The position numbers were made by a program, and so were the translations under genes. Positions 1 to 8,681 of a DNA stretch of 64,000 nucleotides are shown in pieces. Under the pieces are notes generated by a model. That model had not been told where the DNA came from, searched no databases, and was given only the letters and a program-made list of their open reading frames with translations. Numbering within the stretch: position 1 is the first letter of the stretch; each line of letters begins with the position of its first letter. The stretch is from positions 1,369,001 to 1,433,000 of the forward strand of contig NZ_CP088953.1 in the NCBI RefSeq assembly GCF_021165935.1, written 5' to 3'. Source of the DNA: Microbulbifer elongatus. Its GTDB lineage: Bacteria > Pseudomonadota > Gammaproteobacteria > Pseudomonadales > Cellvibrionaceae.

Positions 1-249
1 GCGGTTGATGGTTCCGCCCACCATCACATCGTCGATGGCCACTGGCTCCGCGTAAGATGGCGCGTCGCTCATGCGGCCGCGCATATACGGGTCCAGCGAC
101 AGGAAAACAGTGCGCAGCAATACCTGGCCTTCGCCGGGCTGGGGAATCTCGCTCTGCTCCAGGCGGAAGTTGTCGCTACCGGGGGCACCCTCGGGGCGGG
201 AAGCGAGAACGAGGCGGCGGTTGTGCTCGCTGGATTGGTTGAGGTCCAT
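1..249 (-). CDS. CurA/YncB-type NADPH-dependent oxidoreductase, N-terminal part
   Basis: This is the first 83 codons of a gene that runs off the left edge of the window. The start is the ATG whose complement lies at 247-249, with a GGAG ribosome site about eight bases upstream. The protein begins MDLNQSSEHNRRLVLASRP and continues with EIPQPGEGQVLLRTVFLSLDP and YMRGRM. These are the hallmark N-terminal blocks of the leukotriene B4 12-hydroxydehydrogenase/CurA branch of the zinc-independent medium-chain dehydrogenases (GroES-like substrate domain). The family reduces alpha,beta-unsaturated ketones or aldehydes with NADPH in the cytoplasm. The Rossmann domain is outside the window, so nothing can be said about the C-terminus. 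A CAACCATCAACC-type tandem repeat lies upstream. The family is clear; the exact substrate is not. Confidence 0.85.
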   Translation of the reverse strand, partial: MDLNQSSEHNRRLVLASRPEGAPGSDNFRLEQSEIPQPGEGQVLLRTVFLSLDPYMRGRMSDAPSYAEPVAIDDVMVGGTINR

Positions 250-284
250 AGGGCGTTCTCCAATATGGTTGAGATAGGGGCTAC

Positions 285-336
285 GGGTTGATGGTTGGGG
301 GTTGATGGTTGGGGATTGATGTTTGGGGTTTGGAGG
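285..336. repeat. Short imperfect tandem repeat (GGTTGATGGTTGGG units)
   Basis: About three and a half imperfect copies of a 14-15 base unit (gggttgatggttgg) stand between the divergent CurA-like and symporter genes. No coding potential is apparent. The rest of 250-556 shows nothing else I can name. Confidence 0.7.
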
Positions 337-556
337 CCTTTTCCGGAAATTAATTCCATCGAGACGCCGCGGGGAGCAATAATCGGCTAGGCCGCGGGCG
401 TCCGCCCCAGGTCGCTCCGGTAGGCGCTATCCGGGCTCTTATGTAAGGTAGTGCCTCCGTCTGAGGTGCGGTAATTTTCTGGGGTTGGGGGCGGCAATAT
501 TTGAGATCCGGGGCGTAGTGCGCGAGCATTGCGTACTTTTGGCTGACTCTCTTCCC

Positions 557-1936
557 ATGAATGTTCTCGAATCCCTAGAATCTGCCCTGAATACCTTCGT
601 CGCCTACGCATGGGGGACACCGTTACTGGTACTGCTGGTGGGCGGAGGCCTGTTCCTGCTGGTCAGCTCTCGTGCGCGCCCCTATCGCCACCTTGGACAC
701 AGTATCGATCTGCTTCGGGGTAAGTACGACAACCCCGATGATCCCGGCCAGGTTCCTCATCGCCAGGCGCTGTCTACGGCGCTGTCTGGCACCCTCGGGC
801 TCGGCAATATTGCCGGCGTTGCCATCGCCATCAGCACTGGTGGTCCCGGCGCCATCTTCTGGATGTGGATAACCGCGCTGGTGGGCGTCGCCACCAAGTT
901 CTACACCGCAACGCTGTCGGTGATGTACCGCGGCCGCGACAGCAACGGGGAAGTCCAGGGCGGCCCCATGTATGTGATTCGCGAGGGGCTGGGTAAGCGC
1001 TGGCAACCACTGGCCTATCTGTTTGCCATTGCCGGGCTTGGTGGCCTGCTGCCTTCTTTTCAGTCCAATCAGACAGTGCAGTTGCTGCGGGTTTCATTCG
1101 CGGAACCCCTGGGCTGGGTAAGTGCGGATAATGCATTTCTGTTTGATCTCGGGCTCGGTGTGCTGCTCGCCGTCGCGGCGCTGGTGGTGATTGTGGGGCG
1201 TATCCAGCGTATTGGCCGCTTTGCGGTGCGTATCGTGCCCGCGATGGTGATTTTCTATCTGCTGCTGACCCTCGGCGTGATCGGTTACTTCTGGCAGGAA
1301 ATTCCCGCGGCATTCGCGCTGATTTTCACCGACGCCTTTTCTGGTGAAGCTGTGGCGGGTGGCGTTCTCGGTACCGTGATCGCGACGGGAATCAGCCGCG
1401 GCGCCTTCTCCAATGAAGCGGGTATCGGCACCGAGTCACTGGCCCACGGCGCGGCCAAGACCACCGAGCCGGTGCGCGAGGGCGTGGTGGCCATGGTCGG
1501 GCCGATCGTCGACACCCTGATTATCTGCACCTGTACCGCGCTGGTGATTCTGCTGACCGGTGTATGGCAGCAGGGCGAGGGCATTGAAGGGGTTTCCCTG
1601 ACGGCGAACGCGTTCAGCAGCGTGTTTGGTGGCTGGGGCCCGGTGCTGCTGCTGATCATGGTGGTACCGCTGGCCTTCAGTACCATTGTTACCTTCTGGT
1701 ACTACGGCATGAAGTGTTTCGTGTTCCTGTTTGGCGCGCGGTTTCAGGTGGTATACACGGTGATCTATCTGTTGCTGATTGTGCTTGGTGCGGTGCTGTC
1801 GCTGAATATCGTCAACAGTCTGATTATCGGCATGTACGCGGTAATGGCGATCCCCACCATGGCATCCACCCTGTTGCTGTCCGAGCGGGTTAACCAGGCG
1901 GCGCACGCGTACTTTGTGAAGACGCCAGGCGCCTGA
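557..1936 (+). CDS. Alanine/glycine:cation symporter (AGCS family)
   Basis: An inner-membrane sodium (or proton) coupled amino acid carrier of the AGCS family (DagA/AlsT/AgcS), which imports alanine or glycine. The 459-residue product is hydrophobic throughout with about ten or eleven predicted membrane helices. It has the family blocks ALSGTLGLGNIAGVAIAIS near the start, GGPMYVIREGLG, and RGAFSNEAGIGTE in the middle. I start at the ATG at 557, giving MNVLESLESALNTFV; an in-frame TTG at 485 would add 24 non-conserved residues and is less likely. No strong Shine-Dalgarno is visible for either start. The gene stands alone: a minus-strand gene lies on the left and a signal-peptide protein follows after 175 bases. 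The ion and amino acid preferences cannot be read from the sequence. Confidence 0.93.
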   Translation: MNVLESLESALNTFVAYAWGTPLLVLLVGGGLFLLVSSRARPYRHLGHSIDLLRGKYDNPDDPGQVPHRQALSTALSGTLGLGNIAGVAIAISTGGPGAIFWMWITALVGVATKFYTATLSVMYRGRDSNGEVQGGPMYVIREGLGKRWQPLAYLFAIAGLGGLLPSFQSNQTVQLLRVSFAEPLGWVSADNAFLFDLGLGVLLAVAALVVIVGRIQRIGRFAVRIVPAMVIFYLLLTLGVIGYFWQEIPAAFALIFTDAFSGEAVAGGVLGTVIATGISRGAFSNEAGIGTESLAHGAAKTTEPVREGVVAMVGPIVDTLIICTCTALVILLTGVWQQGEGIEGVSLTANAFSSVFGGWGPVLLLIMVVPLAFSTIVTFWYYGMKCFVFLFGARFQVVYTVIYLLLIVLGAVLSLNIVNSLIIGMYAVMAIPTMASTLLLSERVNQAAHAYFVKTPGA

Positions 1937-2111
1937 TTACCCGAGTAGGTGCGCACCCCTGTGCCATACTTTTTTAAGCGCCCCTGGCAGCCTGAGGCAT
2001 CACCTGCTGATCGGTGATTCCCGGGCCTGTTCGTATGGCGGCGCGGGTCCGGGAAGGATACATCCGGGAAGTAGAGGTGCCGAGAGCACCGGGTAGTAGG
2101 GATGCTCGACC

Positions 2112-4244
2112 ATGGAAGTACGCCGTATGCGCGGGCGCCACGCCTGCCTGTTTGTTGCTGCACTGGCACTGCTCTTCGCGATCACCTCGATGGGGGCACA
2201 GGCTGCCGAGGACCGGAACAGGTACCACGCCAGTTGGCTCCCCATCTCCCCCGCTACTGAAGTCATTGAGGGCGCGGTCAAGAGTCAGCGCTTTCCTCTG
2301 GCGGGGTATCGGGTTTCTCTCTACGCCAACTTCACCATTGCCGGCGGCTTCCAGCGCATGCTGGCGACTGCGGTGAGCAAGCCCGATGGTAGCTTCCGCC
2401 TGCATTACCGTCTGCCTCCGGGCCTTATCGCGACCATGCCGCCGGTGTTGTTACTGGTTGCGGAACGGGGACTGGTGACCCTCGCCACGGTCGTGTCCGG
2501 TAGCGAAGTGCCGCCGCAGCTGGTGATCAACGAGCGCACTACCGTTGCTACGGCGGCTGCCTTCGCGCAGTTTATTCACGGCCGACAGTTGCGCGGCAAT
2601 CATGTAGGTATGCAGAACGCGGTGAGAATGGTGGCGAATATGGCGGATCCGGTGTCCGGCCGGCCATCTGACGTTCTGCGGCAGACGCCCAATGGCGCTG
2701 AAACCAGTACCTTTGCCACGTTCAACGCACTGAGCAATGTAGTTGCCGCCTGCGTGGCCTCCGGTGAACACTGTGAACAACTGTTTGCCGCCACTTCACC
2801 GGCGGGCGCACCGCCCGCTGACAATGTCCTGCAGGCACTGGCCAACCTGACCCGGAACCCGTCTTATCCGCTGTACCCGCAGGACAGTGCGGACCCGATA
2901 TTTATGCTGTCACTGGCGGCGCCTTTATATCAGCCGGCGCTGGAGCAGCGTCCGACAAATTGGCTGATGTTTATCAAATTTACCGGTGGCAAGTACTCCG
3001 CCCAGGACCGCTTCAACCTGATGAACGGGCCGGGAAATATCGCGTTTGATGCCGAAGGCAGTGCGTGGATTCTGAATAACTACATTCCCAAGGCCACCAA
3101 TCAAAACGCCTGTGCAAGCCAGCGTCTATTGCGCTTTTACCCCTGGGGGGAAACTTACGAAGGGTCACCTTATTACGGCGGTGGTCTGAGCGGTGCGGGA
3201 TTCGGTATCACTCTGGATCCACGCGGCAATGTATGGGTGGGGAATTTCGGTTTTGAATCGCCGGCCTGTGCCGACGGTACGGTACCGCCAGATCCGGAAA
3301 ATAAAATTCCGGCCACCCACAACAGTGTTTCTTTGTTCCACAAGAGCGGTCGACCCATTTCCCGCAGCAATGGATTTACCCGGGGTAATATCTGGTGGCC
3401 TCAGGGGACAGTCTCGGACCGTGAGGGGAATATCTGGGTGGCCAACTGTGGCAATGACACGGTGACCATGATTCGTAGTGGCAACCCGCTACTGGCGAAA
3501 AATTTCCTGTTGCCCGGCGCCAATCCCGATCTGCAGCCTACCGAATCCCCTTCCCTGAAGCCCTTCGCGATTGCGATCGACAGGCGTGGACGGGCCTGGA
3601 TCACCGGCAACAAGTCCGAGCGTTTGTACCGTATCGATCAGCGCGGCAATGTGGAGGAAGTCGATATGGGGGGTGCGGAACTGTCGTGGCCCATGGGTAT
3701 CTCCAGCGACAGTAAAGGCAATATGTGGATATCCAATTCCGATGCGGTGAATGTGCCCTGTGTTGACCCACTCGACCCCCAGAGCGGCGGCAATCCATCG
3801 ATTGTTTTCATGCCCGCGGATGGGGGTGCGCCGCTACAGGTATTTGGCCAGGGTGGGTTGAGCATTCCCTGGGGGAATGCGGTCGATGGCAGCGATACCC
3901 TGTGGGTATTCAACTTTGGTCATACACCGTTTGAGGATGTACAGGCAGACACCGTCTGGCCGGATACCGGTGTGTCGCGTTTTTGTGGAAGTGGCGACTG
4001 CCCGCCCGGCCTGTCGGTAGGGGATCCGATTTCCCCGGATACCGGCTACACCAGTGATGCCCTTGAACGTATCACCGGGGGCGGCATCGACCCGTCCGGT
4101 AACCTCTGGCTGCTCAACAACTGGAAAAAAATTGGCCCGTTTGTGTACGACACCAACCCGGGAAGTAATAGTTTCGTCATTGTTCCCGGCGCGGCGACGC
4201 CGGTAAAAACGCCCCTTATTGGTGTGCCGCGCCATTTTCCGTAA
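2112..4244 (+). CDS. Secreted beta-propeller (NHL/Vgb-like) protein
   Basis: A 710-residue exported protein. Residues 1-32 form a signal peptide with a probable cleavage at AQA-AE. Residues about 40-140 look like a small beta-sandwich of the carboxypeptidase-regulatory type, followed by a helical stretch to about 270. From about residue 285 onward there are at least seven repeats of the pattern G-x-a-x-D-x-x-G-N-x-W-V-x-N, for example GNVWVGNFG, GNIWVANCG, GNMWISNSD and GNLWLLNNW. These are the blade signatures of NHL or virginiamycin-lyase-like propellers. Such proteins are extracytoplasmic and may bind or cleave ligands, but I see no feature that fixes an activity. An alternative start at 2127 (MRGRHAC) would still leave the signal peptide intact. 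It appears monocistronic. Confidence 0.75.
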   Translation: MEVRRMRGRHACLFVAALALLFAITSMGAQAAEDRNRYHASWLPISPATEVIEGAVKSQRFPLAGYRVSLYANFTIAGGFQRMLATAVSKPDGSFRLHYRLPPGLIATMPPVLLLVAERGLVTLATVVSGSEVPPQLVINERTTVATAAAFAQFIHGRQLRGNHVGMQNAVRMVANMADPVSGRPSDVLRQTPNGAETSTFATFNALSNVVAACVASGEHCEQLFAATSPAGAPPADNVLQALANLTRNPSYPLYPQDSADPIFMLSLAAPLYQPALEQRPTNWLMFIKFTGGKYSAQDRFNLMNGPGNIAFDAEGSAWILNNYIPKATNQNACASQRLLRFYPWGETYEGSPYYGGGLSGAGFGITLDPRGNVWVGNFGFESPACADGTVPPDPENKIPATHNSVSLFHKSGRPISRSNGFTRGNIWWPQGTVSDREGNIWVANCGNDTVTMIRSGNPLLAKNFLLPGANPDLQPTESPSLKPFAIAIDRRGRAWITGNKSERLYRIDQRGNVEEVDMGGAELSWPMGISSDSKGNMWISNSDAVNVPCVDPLDPQSGGNPSIVFMPADGGAPLQVFGQGGLSIPWGNAVDGSDTLWVFNFGHTPFEDVQADTVWPDTGVSRFCGSGDCPPGLSVGDPISPDTGYTSDALERITGGGIDPSGNLWLLNNWKKIGPFVYDTNPGSNSFVIVPGAATPVKTPLIGVPRHFP

Positions 4245-4575
4245 ACACGACGCCGGGGGTAATAGCTCGCCCGCGAGAAAAGCTGCCCGCACGCCAGTGT
4301 GTGATTTTTCGCTGAATCAACTGCTATTTAAACAATCTGGCAATGTACCGGTTGCATTCTTTTTGGTCAGTGGCGAACGCTTTTTATACGCTGGTTAAAA
4401 ATGACTCTGCCGGTACAGGTGCTTGGCGCCTAATTTTGTGTGAGGGCCTTCACAGTCTTGAGCTGCGGTTTGATTTTTGTCTCAACGGCTATGGGAACCA
4501 GTGAAAAAAAACGCTAAAAACGTGGCTTACCTAAAAACATAAACATTTCTCTACGGTTACAACTTAGGTGGCAAT
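4245..4575. other. Intergenic region before the bactofilin gene
   Basis: About 330 bases that become A/T-rich towards the bactofilin start. I see no convincing open frame, no strong hairpin, and no promoter I would defend. Confidence 0.4.
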
Positions 4576-5184
4576 ATGGCGAATCCGCTCGATCCCAAGC
4601 CAGATGCGAATCTGGATTCCAACTCTTTTCTTTCCGGCATGAACGAAAATGGTGCGAGCGAACGCCCGTTTGCGGATAAGCTCGAATCCACGATGGCGAA
4701 GGATCGCTCGGTCATTGGTAAAAACATCAAGTTCCGCGGCGAACTGATCGGCACCGAAGACCTGCATATTGAAGGCACCATCGAAGGTACCGTGATTATG
4801 GAAGGACACGACCTCTCCATCGGTCGCGAAGGTGAAATCAATGCGAACATCCACGCGCAGAACATTGTCATCAACGGCACCCTCACCGGCGATGCACTGG
4901 CAGACGAGCTGATCGAGATCCGCAATACCGCTGTAGTGAAGGGCAACCTGATTGCCCCGCGTATTCAGCTGGACGACGGCGGTAAGTTCCGCGGCTCCAT
5001 GGATATGGTCGACACCGATGACGAGATGAAAGCCCGTCATTCCGAGTTCAAAGACAAACTGGTTCACCCGAACCTGCCGCCGAAAGACGAAGCGCCGAGC
5101 AAGCCCGCCGCGAAAAAGTCTTTCGCACCGGCTAAAGACGCTGCCAAGGATTCGGCCAAGGACGCGGAGCTGGCTGATAGCTGA
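4576..5184 (+). CDS. Bactofilin (polymer-forming cytoskeletal protein)
   Basis: Bactofilins polymerise without nucleotide into filaments at the inner face of the membrane and help localise cell-wall or polar machinery. In this 202-residue protein the rigid right-handed beta-helix core spans roughly residues 40-145. It shows the regular family pattern: GKNIKFRGELIGTEDLHIEG, then IEGTVIMEGHDLSIGREG, then INANIHAQNIVINGTLTGD. The N-terminus (1-38) and the Lys/Ala/Asp-rich C-terminus (about 155-202) are predicted to be disordered, as is usual for the family. A strong hairpin follows immediately, so the gene is probably its own unit, although the next four genes run in the same direction. Confidence 0.93.
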   Translation: MANPLDPKPDANLDSNSFLSGMNENGASERPFADKLESTMAKDRSVIGKNIKFRGELIGTEDLHIEGTIEGTVIMEGHDLSIGREGEINANIHAQNIVINGTLTGDALADELIEIRNTAVVKGNLIAPRIQLDDGGKFRGSMDMVDTDDEMKARHSEFKDKLVHPNLPPKDEAPSKPAAKKSFAPAKDAAKDSAKDAELADS

Positions 5185-5193
5185 TCCTCCGCT

Positions 5194-5233
5194 GCAACGC
5201 CGCATCCCCCCGTGCGGCGTTGCCTTCTTTCCT
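5194..5233 (+). terminator. Rho-independent terminator after the bactofilin gene
   Basis: A perfect 11-bp stem (gcaacgccgca, 5194-5204, with 5213-5223) and an 8-base C-rich loop are followed by a pyrimidine-rich tract (cttctttcctc). Confidence 0.75.
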
Positions 5234-5265
5234 CAGGCTCACGCCCCGAAATCTTGCGATAGACA

Positions 5266-6477
5266 ATGCAACACCGCTCTTTTGGCCTCGCTGCGTTAAC
5301 GACCGAGATGGTCAAAAGCGGGGACCGAATACTCGACCTCGGGCCTCTCTCGTCCGGCACCACTCAGGCTTTTCTCGGCCTCAACTGCCAGTGTCATATT
5401 GAAGACCTGGTGGAATACCTCGCCGACAACCAACATGCGGATGATCCTCTACAGGCACTGGAAGACCATCTGATTCCCAAGCCTGAATCACTCAAGTTTG
5501 ATGTGATCCTGTGCTGGGACCTGCTGAATTTTCTCGAGCTGGACGTTATCCGCCATCTGATCCGCCTGCTGGAGCCGCACCTGAAGCCGGGTACGATTCT
5601 GCATACGATGCGCTATACCGGGCGCAACCAGCCGCATAAACCACGACGGTTCCGCCTGCTGGAAAATTTCTGCTTTGAATACGTGGATGACCCCAGCTAC
5701 CCGGAGGTGCCTTCCAAGGGGCACTCCACGGTGACGCTCCTGAAATGCATGGACCGGTTCAGCCTGTTCAACTCGCTGATGAAGCGGGAGGGCATGGACC
5801 AGAATGTCACCGAGCATTTTCTCGAATACGACAGCACCACGTCGCGCAATCAGGTGCGCAGCGGCGGCGCCTCGGATGTGAGCGCCTATTTCCGTCAGGT
5901 CCGCGATGACGAACGCCTGGATTTCGCCGGCGTGCGCAAGGCATTGAGTGCCCTGCCCACAGGGGCTACCGTACTGGATTGCGGGCGCAAAAATGGCCGC
6001 AATATTGATGCACTGAAAAAGAAAGTGGGCGCCCTGTACGTGGAAGACCTGCACGCTTCCCTGGCCTGGCGCAAGAAAATGCACGGTGAAACCAGCGGTT
6101 TCAGTGAATCCATGTTCAGCTTTGATCCCGGTACCCGGCTCGACGGGGTGTTCCTGTGGGATCTGCTGAATTTCTGCAGCGCTGACCAGATTGCGGCCCT
6201 GGGTGAGTTGTTGGCGGGCCGCATGACCCCCGGCGGTCAGCTGCATTTTCTGGTGTACAAATCCAGTCAGCAGCCGCAGCGCCCGGCGATGTATGAGTTG
6301 CTTGAGGATGAAAAGGTGGCGGTGACTGGTATTTCCGAAAGCCGTAGCGCACGCCACCTCGGCAGTACCGCGGATCTGATGCGCCTGTTGCCCGGCTACC
6401 GTCTGTTCGGCCATCACCTCGGACGCTTGCCCTCGGGGGATTCGGTTCAGGAATTTGTACTGCAGCTGAAGGCCTGA
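5266..6477 (+). CDS. Protein with two tandem SAM-methyltransferase-like domains
   Basis: A 403-residue soluble protein that contains the same fold twice. Residues 19-31 (GDRILDLGPLSSG) match residues 233-245 (GATVLDCGRKNGR), the glycine-rich SAM-binding loop position. IEDL at 45-48 matches VEDL at 259-262. The block starting at 79 (DVILCWDLLNFLELDVI) matches that starting at 293 (DGVFLWDLLNFCSADQI). Both copies continue into the same LxPGxxLHxxxY plus a QP-rich stretch. The WDLLNF motif occupies the position of methyltransferase motif IV. The SAM loop is degenerate in both copies, so catalysis is uncertain; one or both halves could be purely structural. It lies between the bactofilin and the MotA/OmpA-like genes, 75 bases upstream of the latter, and may be co-transcribed with them. 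The substrate is unknown. The ATG at 5266 has a weak ribosome site. Confidence 0.7.
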   Translation: MQHRSFGLAALTTEMVKSGDRILDLGPLSSGTTQAFLGLNCQCHIEDLVEYLADNQHADDPLQALEDHLIPKPESLKFDVILCWDLLNFLELDVIRHLIRLLEPHLKPGTILHTMRYTGRNQPHKPRRFRLLENFCFEYVDDPSYPEVPSKGHSTVTLLKCMDRFSLFNSLMKREGMDQNVTEHFLEYDSTTSRNQVRSGGASDVSAYFRQVRDDERLDFAGVRKALSALPTGATVLDCGRKNGRNIDALKKKVGALYVEDLHASLAWRKKMHGETSGFSESMFSFDPGTRLDGVFLWDLLNFCSADQIAALGELLAGRMTPGGQLHFLVYKSSQQPQRPAMYELLEDEKVAVTGISESRSARHLGSTADLMRLLPGYRLFGHHLGRLPSGDSVQEFVLQLKA

Positions 6478-6552
6478 AGGGCGCGGCCGTATTTAAAAAA
6501 AGAAACAACACCAAAAAATTAAACCGAGAAGATTTCACACGAGATTGCTTCC

Positions 6553-7929
6553 ATGTCTGAATTTTTGCGCTCTGTATTTGTCGCCCTGAGCCCGGATGCG
6601 GTAACCGAGGGTTTCCTTTCCGTGATGCTGGTGCTGTTTGCGCTGGCGCTGGTGTGCCGTTTTCTGCGCCGCGCGGTGGAGTTTGTCGAGCAGGCGCCGG
6701 GTCTGCTGACCTCCCTCGGTATCCTCGGCACCTTTACCGGGGTCATCATCGGCCTGTTCGAGTTCAGCCTGGCGGATATCGACCAGAGTATCGCCAACCT
6801 GCTGGATGGTCTGAAAACTGCCTTTATCACCAGTGTGTGTGGCATCGGGCTGTCGATCGTATTGCGTGCGCTGACGCGCTTTATCCCTATGCCCGGTGAC
6901 AACGCACCACAGACAGAGCTGGCGGATATCCAGCAGGCGTTGCAGCAGCTGCAGGGAGCCCTGGTGGAAGGTCAGGAGCGCCAGCTCAAGCAGAGTGAAG
7001 CCCAACTGGCCCATTTTTCCGAGCAGGTGTCCCAGGCGCTGGTGGCACAGATGGAGCAGGTGGTCACCCGTTTTAATGACCGCGTGGAAAATCAGTTCGG
7101 CGAGAACATGACCCGCTTTGGGGACAACTTCGCTGAGTTTGACCGCATGGTGGAAACCCTGACCCGCGAATACAAGGCCCATGAAGAGCGGGTGGAATAC
7201 TGGTCGGAACACTGCGATACCGCGGTGATGGGGCTGGTACAGGTGGCGCGGGACCTGCAGCAGATTCACCAGCAGCTGGCAGATGTACCGCAGTTCTTCG
7301 AGGGTATGCAGGGCGTCAATACCCAGGCCCGGGAACAGATGCAGGCGCTGAATGAACAACTGGAGCGCTACCGCGGGGTGAGTGCACAGATGCAGGACGT
7401 ATTGCCACACCTGGGTGAGCGTATCGATCAGTTTGTTCAGGGTATCGATGTGGTGCAGCAGGTGATGACCAGCGATATGAAGCAGTCGCTGGTCAGTATC
7501 GCCAAACAGAGCGAGCTGCTGGGTGCGCAGATCGAGGCGGTGTCCGGCGCCTTCGAAAAGATGTCCAGTCTGGATGCGGATTTTATTCAGGGCCTGGTAC
7601 AGGAATCCATCACCACCCATCGCAACGGTATGCAGGAACTGGCCCTGCAACAGGCGCGTACTCACAAGGAAATGGTGGATGCCCTCACGCACGTTATTCG
7701 CAAGAGCATGGGCGATGCGGAAAACTCCATTGGCAAGCAGTACCAGCTGGTGGAGCGCAAAATGGAAGAGGAGGTCGAAGGGGTTATCGCGGCCATGGGA
7801 CAGGCGCTGGCAACCATCAGTGGCCAGTTTACCCGAGACTATCGTCAGCTGGTGGCACAAATGCAGCGCCTCACCGCCGCAGGTCACGCCGCTCAGTCCA
7901 ACGAGCGTGCCCGTGAGGAAATTGCCTGA
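6553..7929 (+). CDS. MotA/TolQ/ExbB-family proton channel protein, ZorA-like, with long coiled-coil tail
   Basis: A 458-residue membrane protein of the stator-type channel superfamily. TM1 is about residues 18-37, TM2 about 51-69 with the family signature LLTSLGILGTFTGVIIGLFE, and TM3 about 89-110 (GLKTAFITSVCGIGLSIVL). After residue 120 nearly the whole protein is glutamine- and glutamate-rich helix, predicted as a long cytoplasmic coiled coil to the C-terminus. TM signature plus long tail resembles ZorA of the Zorya anti-phage system more than MotA, TolQ or ExbB, but the tail is shorter than in typical ZorA. In Zorya, ZorA forms a pentamer around a ZorB dimer and uses ion flow to rotate. 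The stop codon overlaps the start of the next gene (TGATG), so the two are translationally coupled. The role here, defence or otherwise, is inference. Confidence 0.8.
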   Translation: MSEFLRSVFVALSPDAVTEGFLSVMLVLFALALVCRFLRRAVEFVEQAPGLLTSLGILGTFTGVIIGLFEFSLADIDQSIANLLDGLKTAFITSVCGIGLSIVLRALTRFIPMPGDNAPQTELADIQQALQQLQGALVEGQERQLKQSEAQLAHFSEQVSQALVAQMEQVVTRFNDRVENQFGENMTRFGDNFAEFDRMVETLTREYKAHEERVEYWSEHCDTAVMGLVQVARDLQQIHQQLADVPQFFEGMQGVNTQAREQMQALNEQLERYRGVSAQMQDVLPHLGERIDQFVQGIDVVQQVMTSDMKQSLVSIAKQSELLGAQIEAVSGAFEKMSSLDADFIQGLVQESITTHRNGMQELALQQARTHKEMVDALTHVIRKSMGDAENSIGKQYQLVERKMEEEVEGVIAAMGQALATISGQFTRDYRQLVAQMQRLTAAGHAAQSNERAREEIA

Positions 7930-8681
7930 TGCGTTCGCGGTCCGGGTTTTCCCGCTCCGGCAAGCTGGCAGCGGGCTGGCGCGGCCCTGCCGGCGGCGCG
8001 CGCAACGACAGCGATGCCTCCTGGATCAGTGTTTCCGACCTGATGGCGGGTCTGATGATGGTGTTCCTGTGTATCGCCGTGGCGATGATGCGATCCGTGA
8101 TGATCGAGCGGGAAAAGATCCGCACGATTGCCATGTCCTACAAGGAAAATCAGCTGGCAATCTACGAATCCCTGCAGCGTGAGTTCGCGCCAGACCTGAC
8201 GCGCTGGGGGGCGACCATTGATCGGGATACGCTGACGGTCGCGTTCAATAACTCCGATGCCATGTTCGATACCGGAGAGGCGGCGCTCAGTGACAGTTAC
8301 CAGGTGGTATTCGAGGAGTTCTTTCCCCGCTATATGAACGTGCTGGCGCCGTTCAAGGGATCGGTGGAGGCGGTGCGTATCGAGGGGCACACCAGTACCG
8401 GCTGGGGCCAGACCAGCGACCGCAATGACAGTTACTTCAATAACCTGCGCCTGTCTCAGGATCGCGCGCGCTCGGTGCTGCGCTATGTCTATACCCTGGA
8501 TGAAGTGACCACTCACCACGCCTGGATGATGCAGAATGTGGCGGCAGTCGGATATTCTTCTTCGCGGCCGATTTACAATGCCGACGGCAGTGAGAATATC
8601 GAACAATCCAAGCGAGTGGCTTTCCGCGTGATCACCAATTCAGAAACCAAGATCCACAGTATCCTCGAGGAGTCCTTCTGA
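7929..8681 (+). CDS. MotB/ZorB-like protein with OmpA peptidoglycan-binding domain
   Basis: A 250-residue partner of the preceding channel protein. A short cytoplasmic N-terminus is followed by WISVSDLMAGLMMVFLC, a single membrane helix (about 37-56). Asp37 sits at its start, where MotB and ZorB carry the ion-binding aspartate. Residues about 60-85 are helical. From about 95 the protein is an OmpA/MotB-type periplasmic domain with the peptidoglycan-binding core VRIEGHTSTGWG and NLRLSQDRARSVLRYV. The pairing of a three-helix TolQ/ZorA-type protein with a one-helix OmpA-type protein is that of a peptidoglycan-anchored, ion-driven motor. It overlaps both neighbours by TGATG junctions. A flagellar assignment is unlikely because no flagellar genes are nearby. 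Confidence 0.83.
   Translation: MRSRSGFSRSGKLAAGWRGPAGGARNDSDASWISVSDLMAGLMMVFLCIAVAMMRSVMIEREKIRTIAMSYKENQLAIYESLQREFAPDLTRWGATIDRDTLTVAFNNSDAMFDTGEAALSDSYQVVFEEFFPRYMNVLAPFKGSVEAVRIEGHTSTGWGQTSDRNDSYFNNLRLSQDRARSVLRYVYTLDEVTTHHAWMMQNVAAVGYSSSRPIYNADGSENIEQSKRVAFRVITNSETKIHSILEESF

Noticed and set aside
6535..7887. Long open frame on the minus strand opposite the ZorA-like gene
   Set aside because: It is the antisense shadow of a high-GC gene: histidine- and leucine-rich, no ribosome site, and the plus-strand product has clear family motifs.
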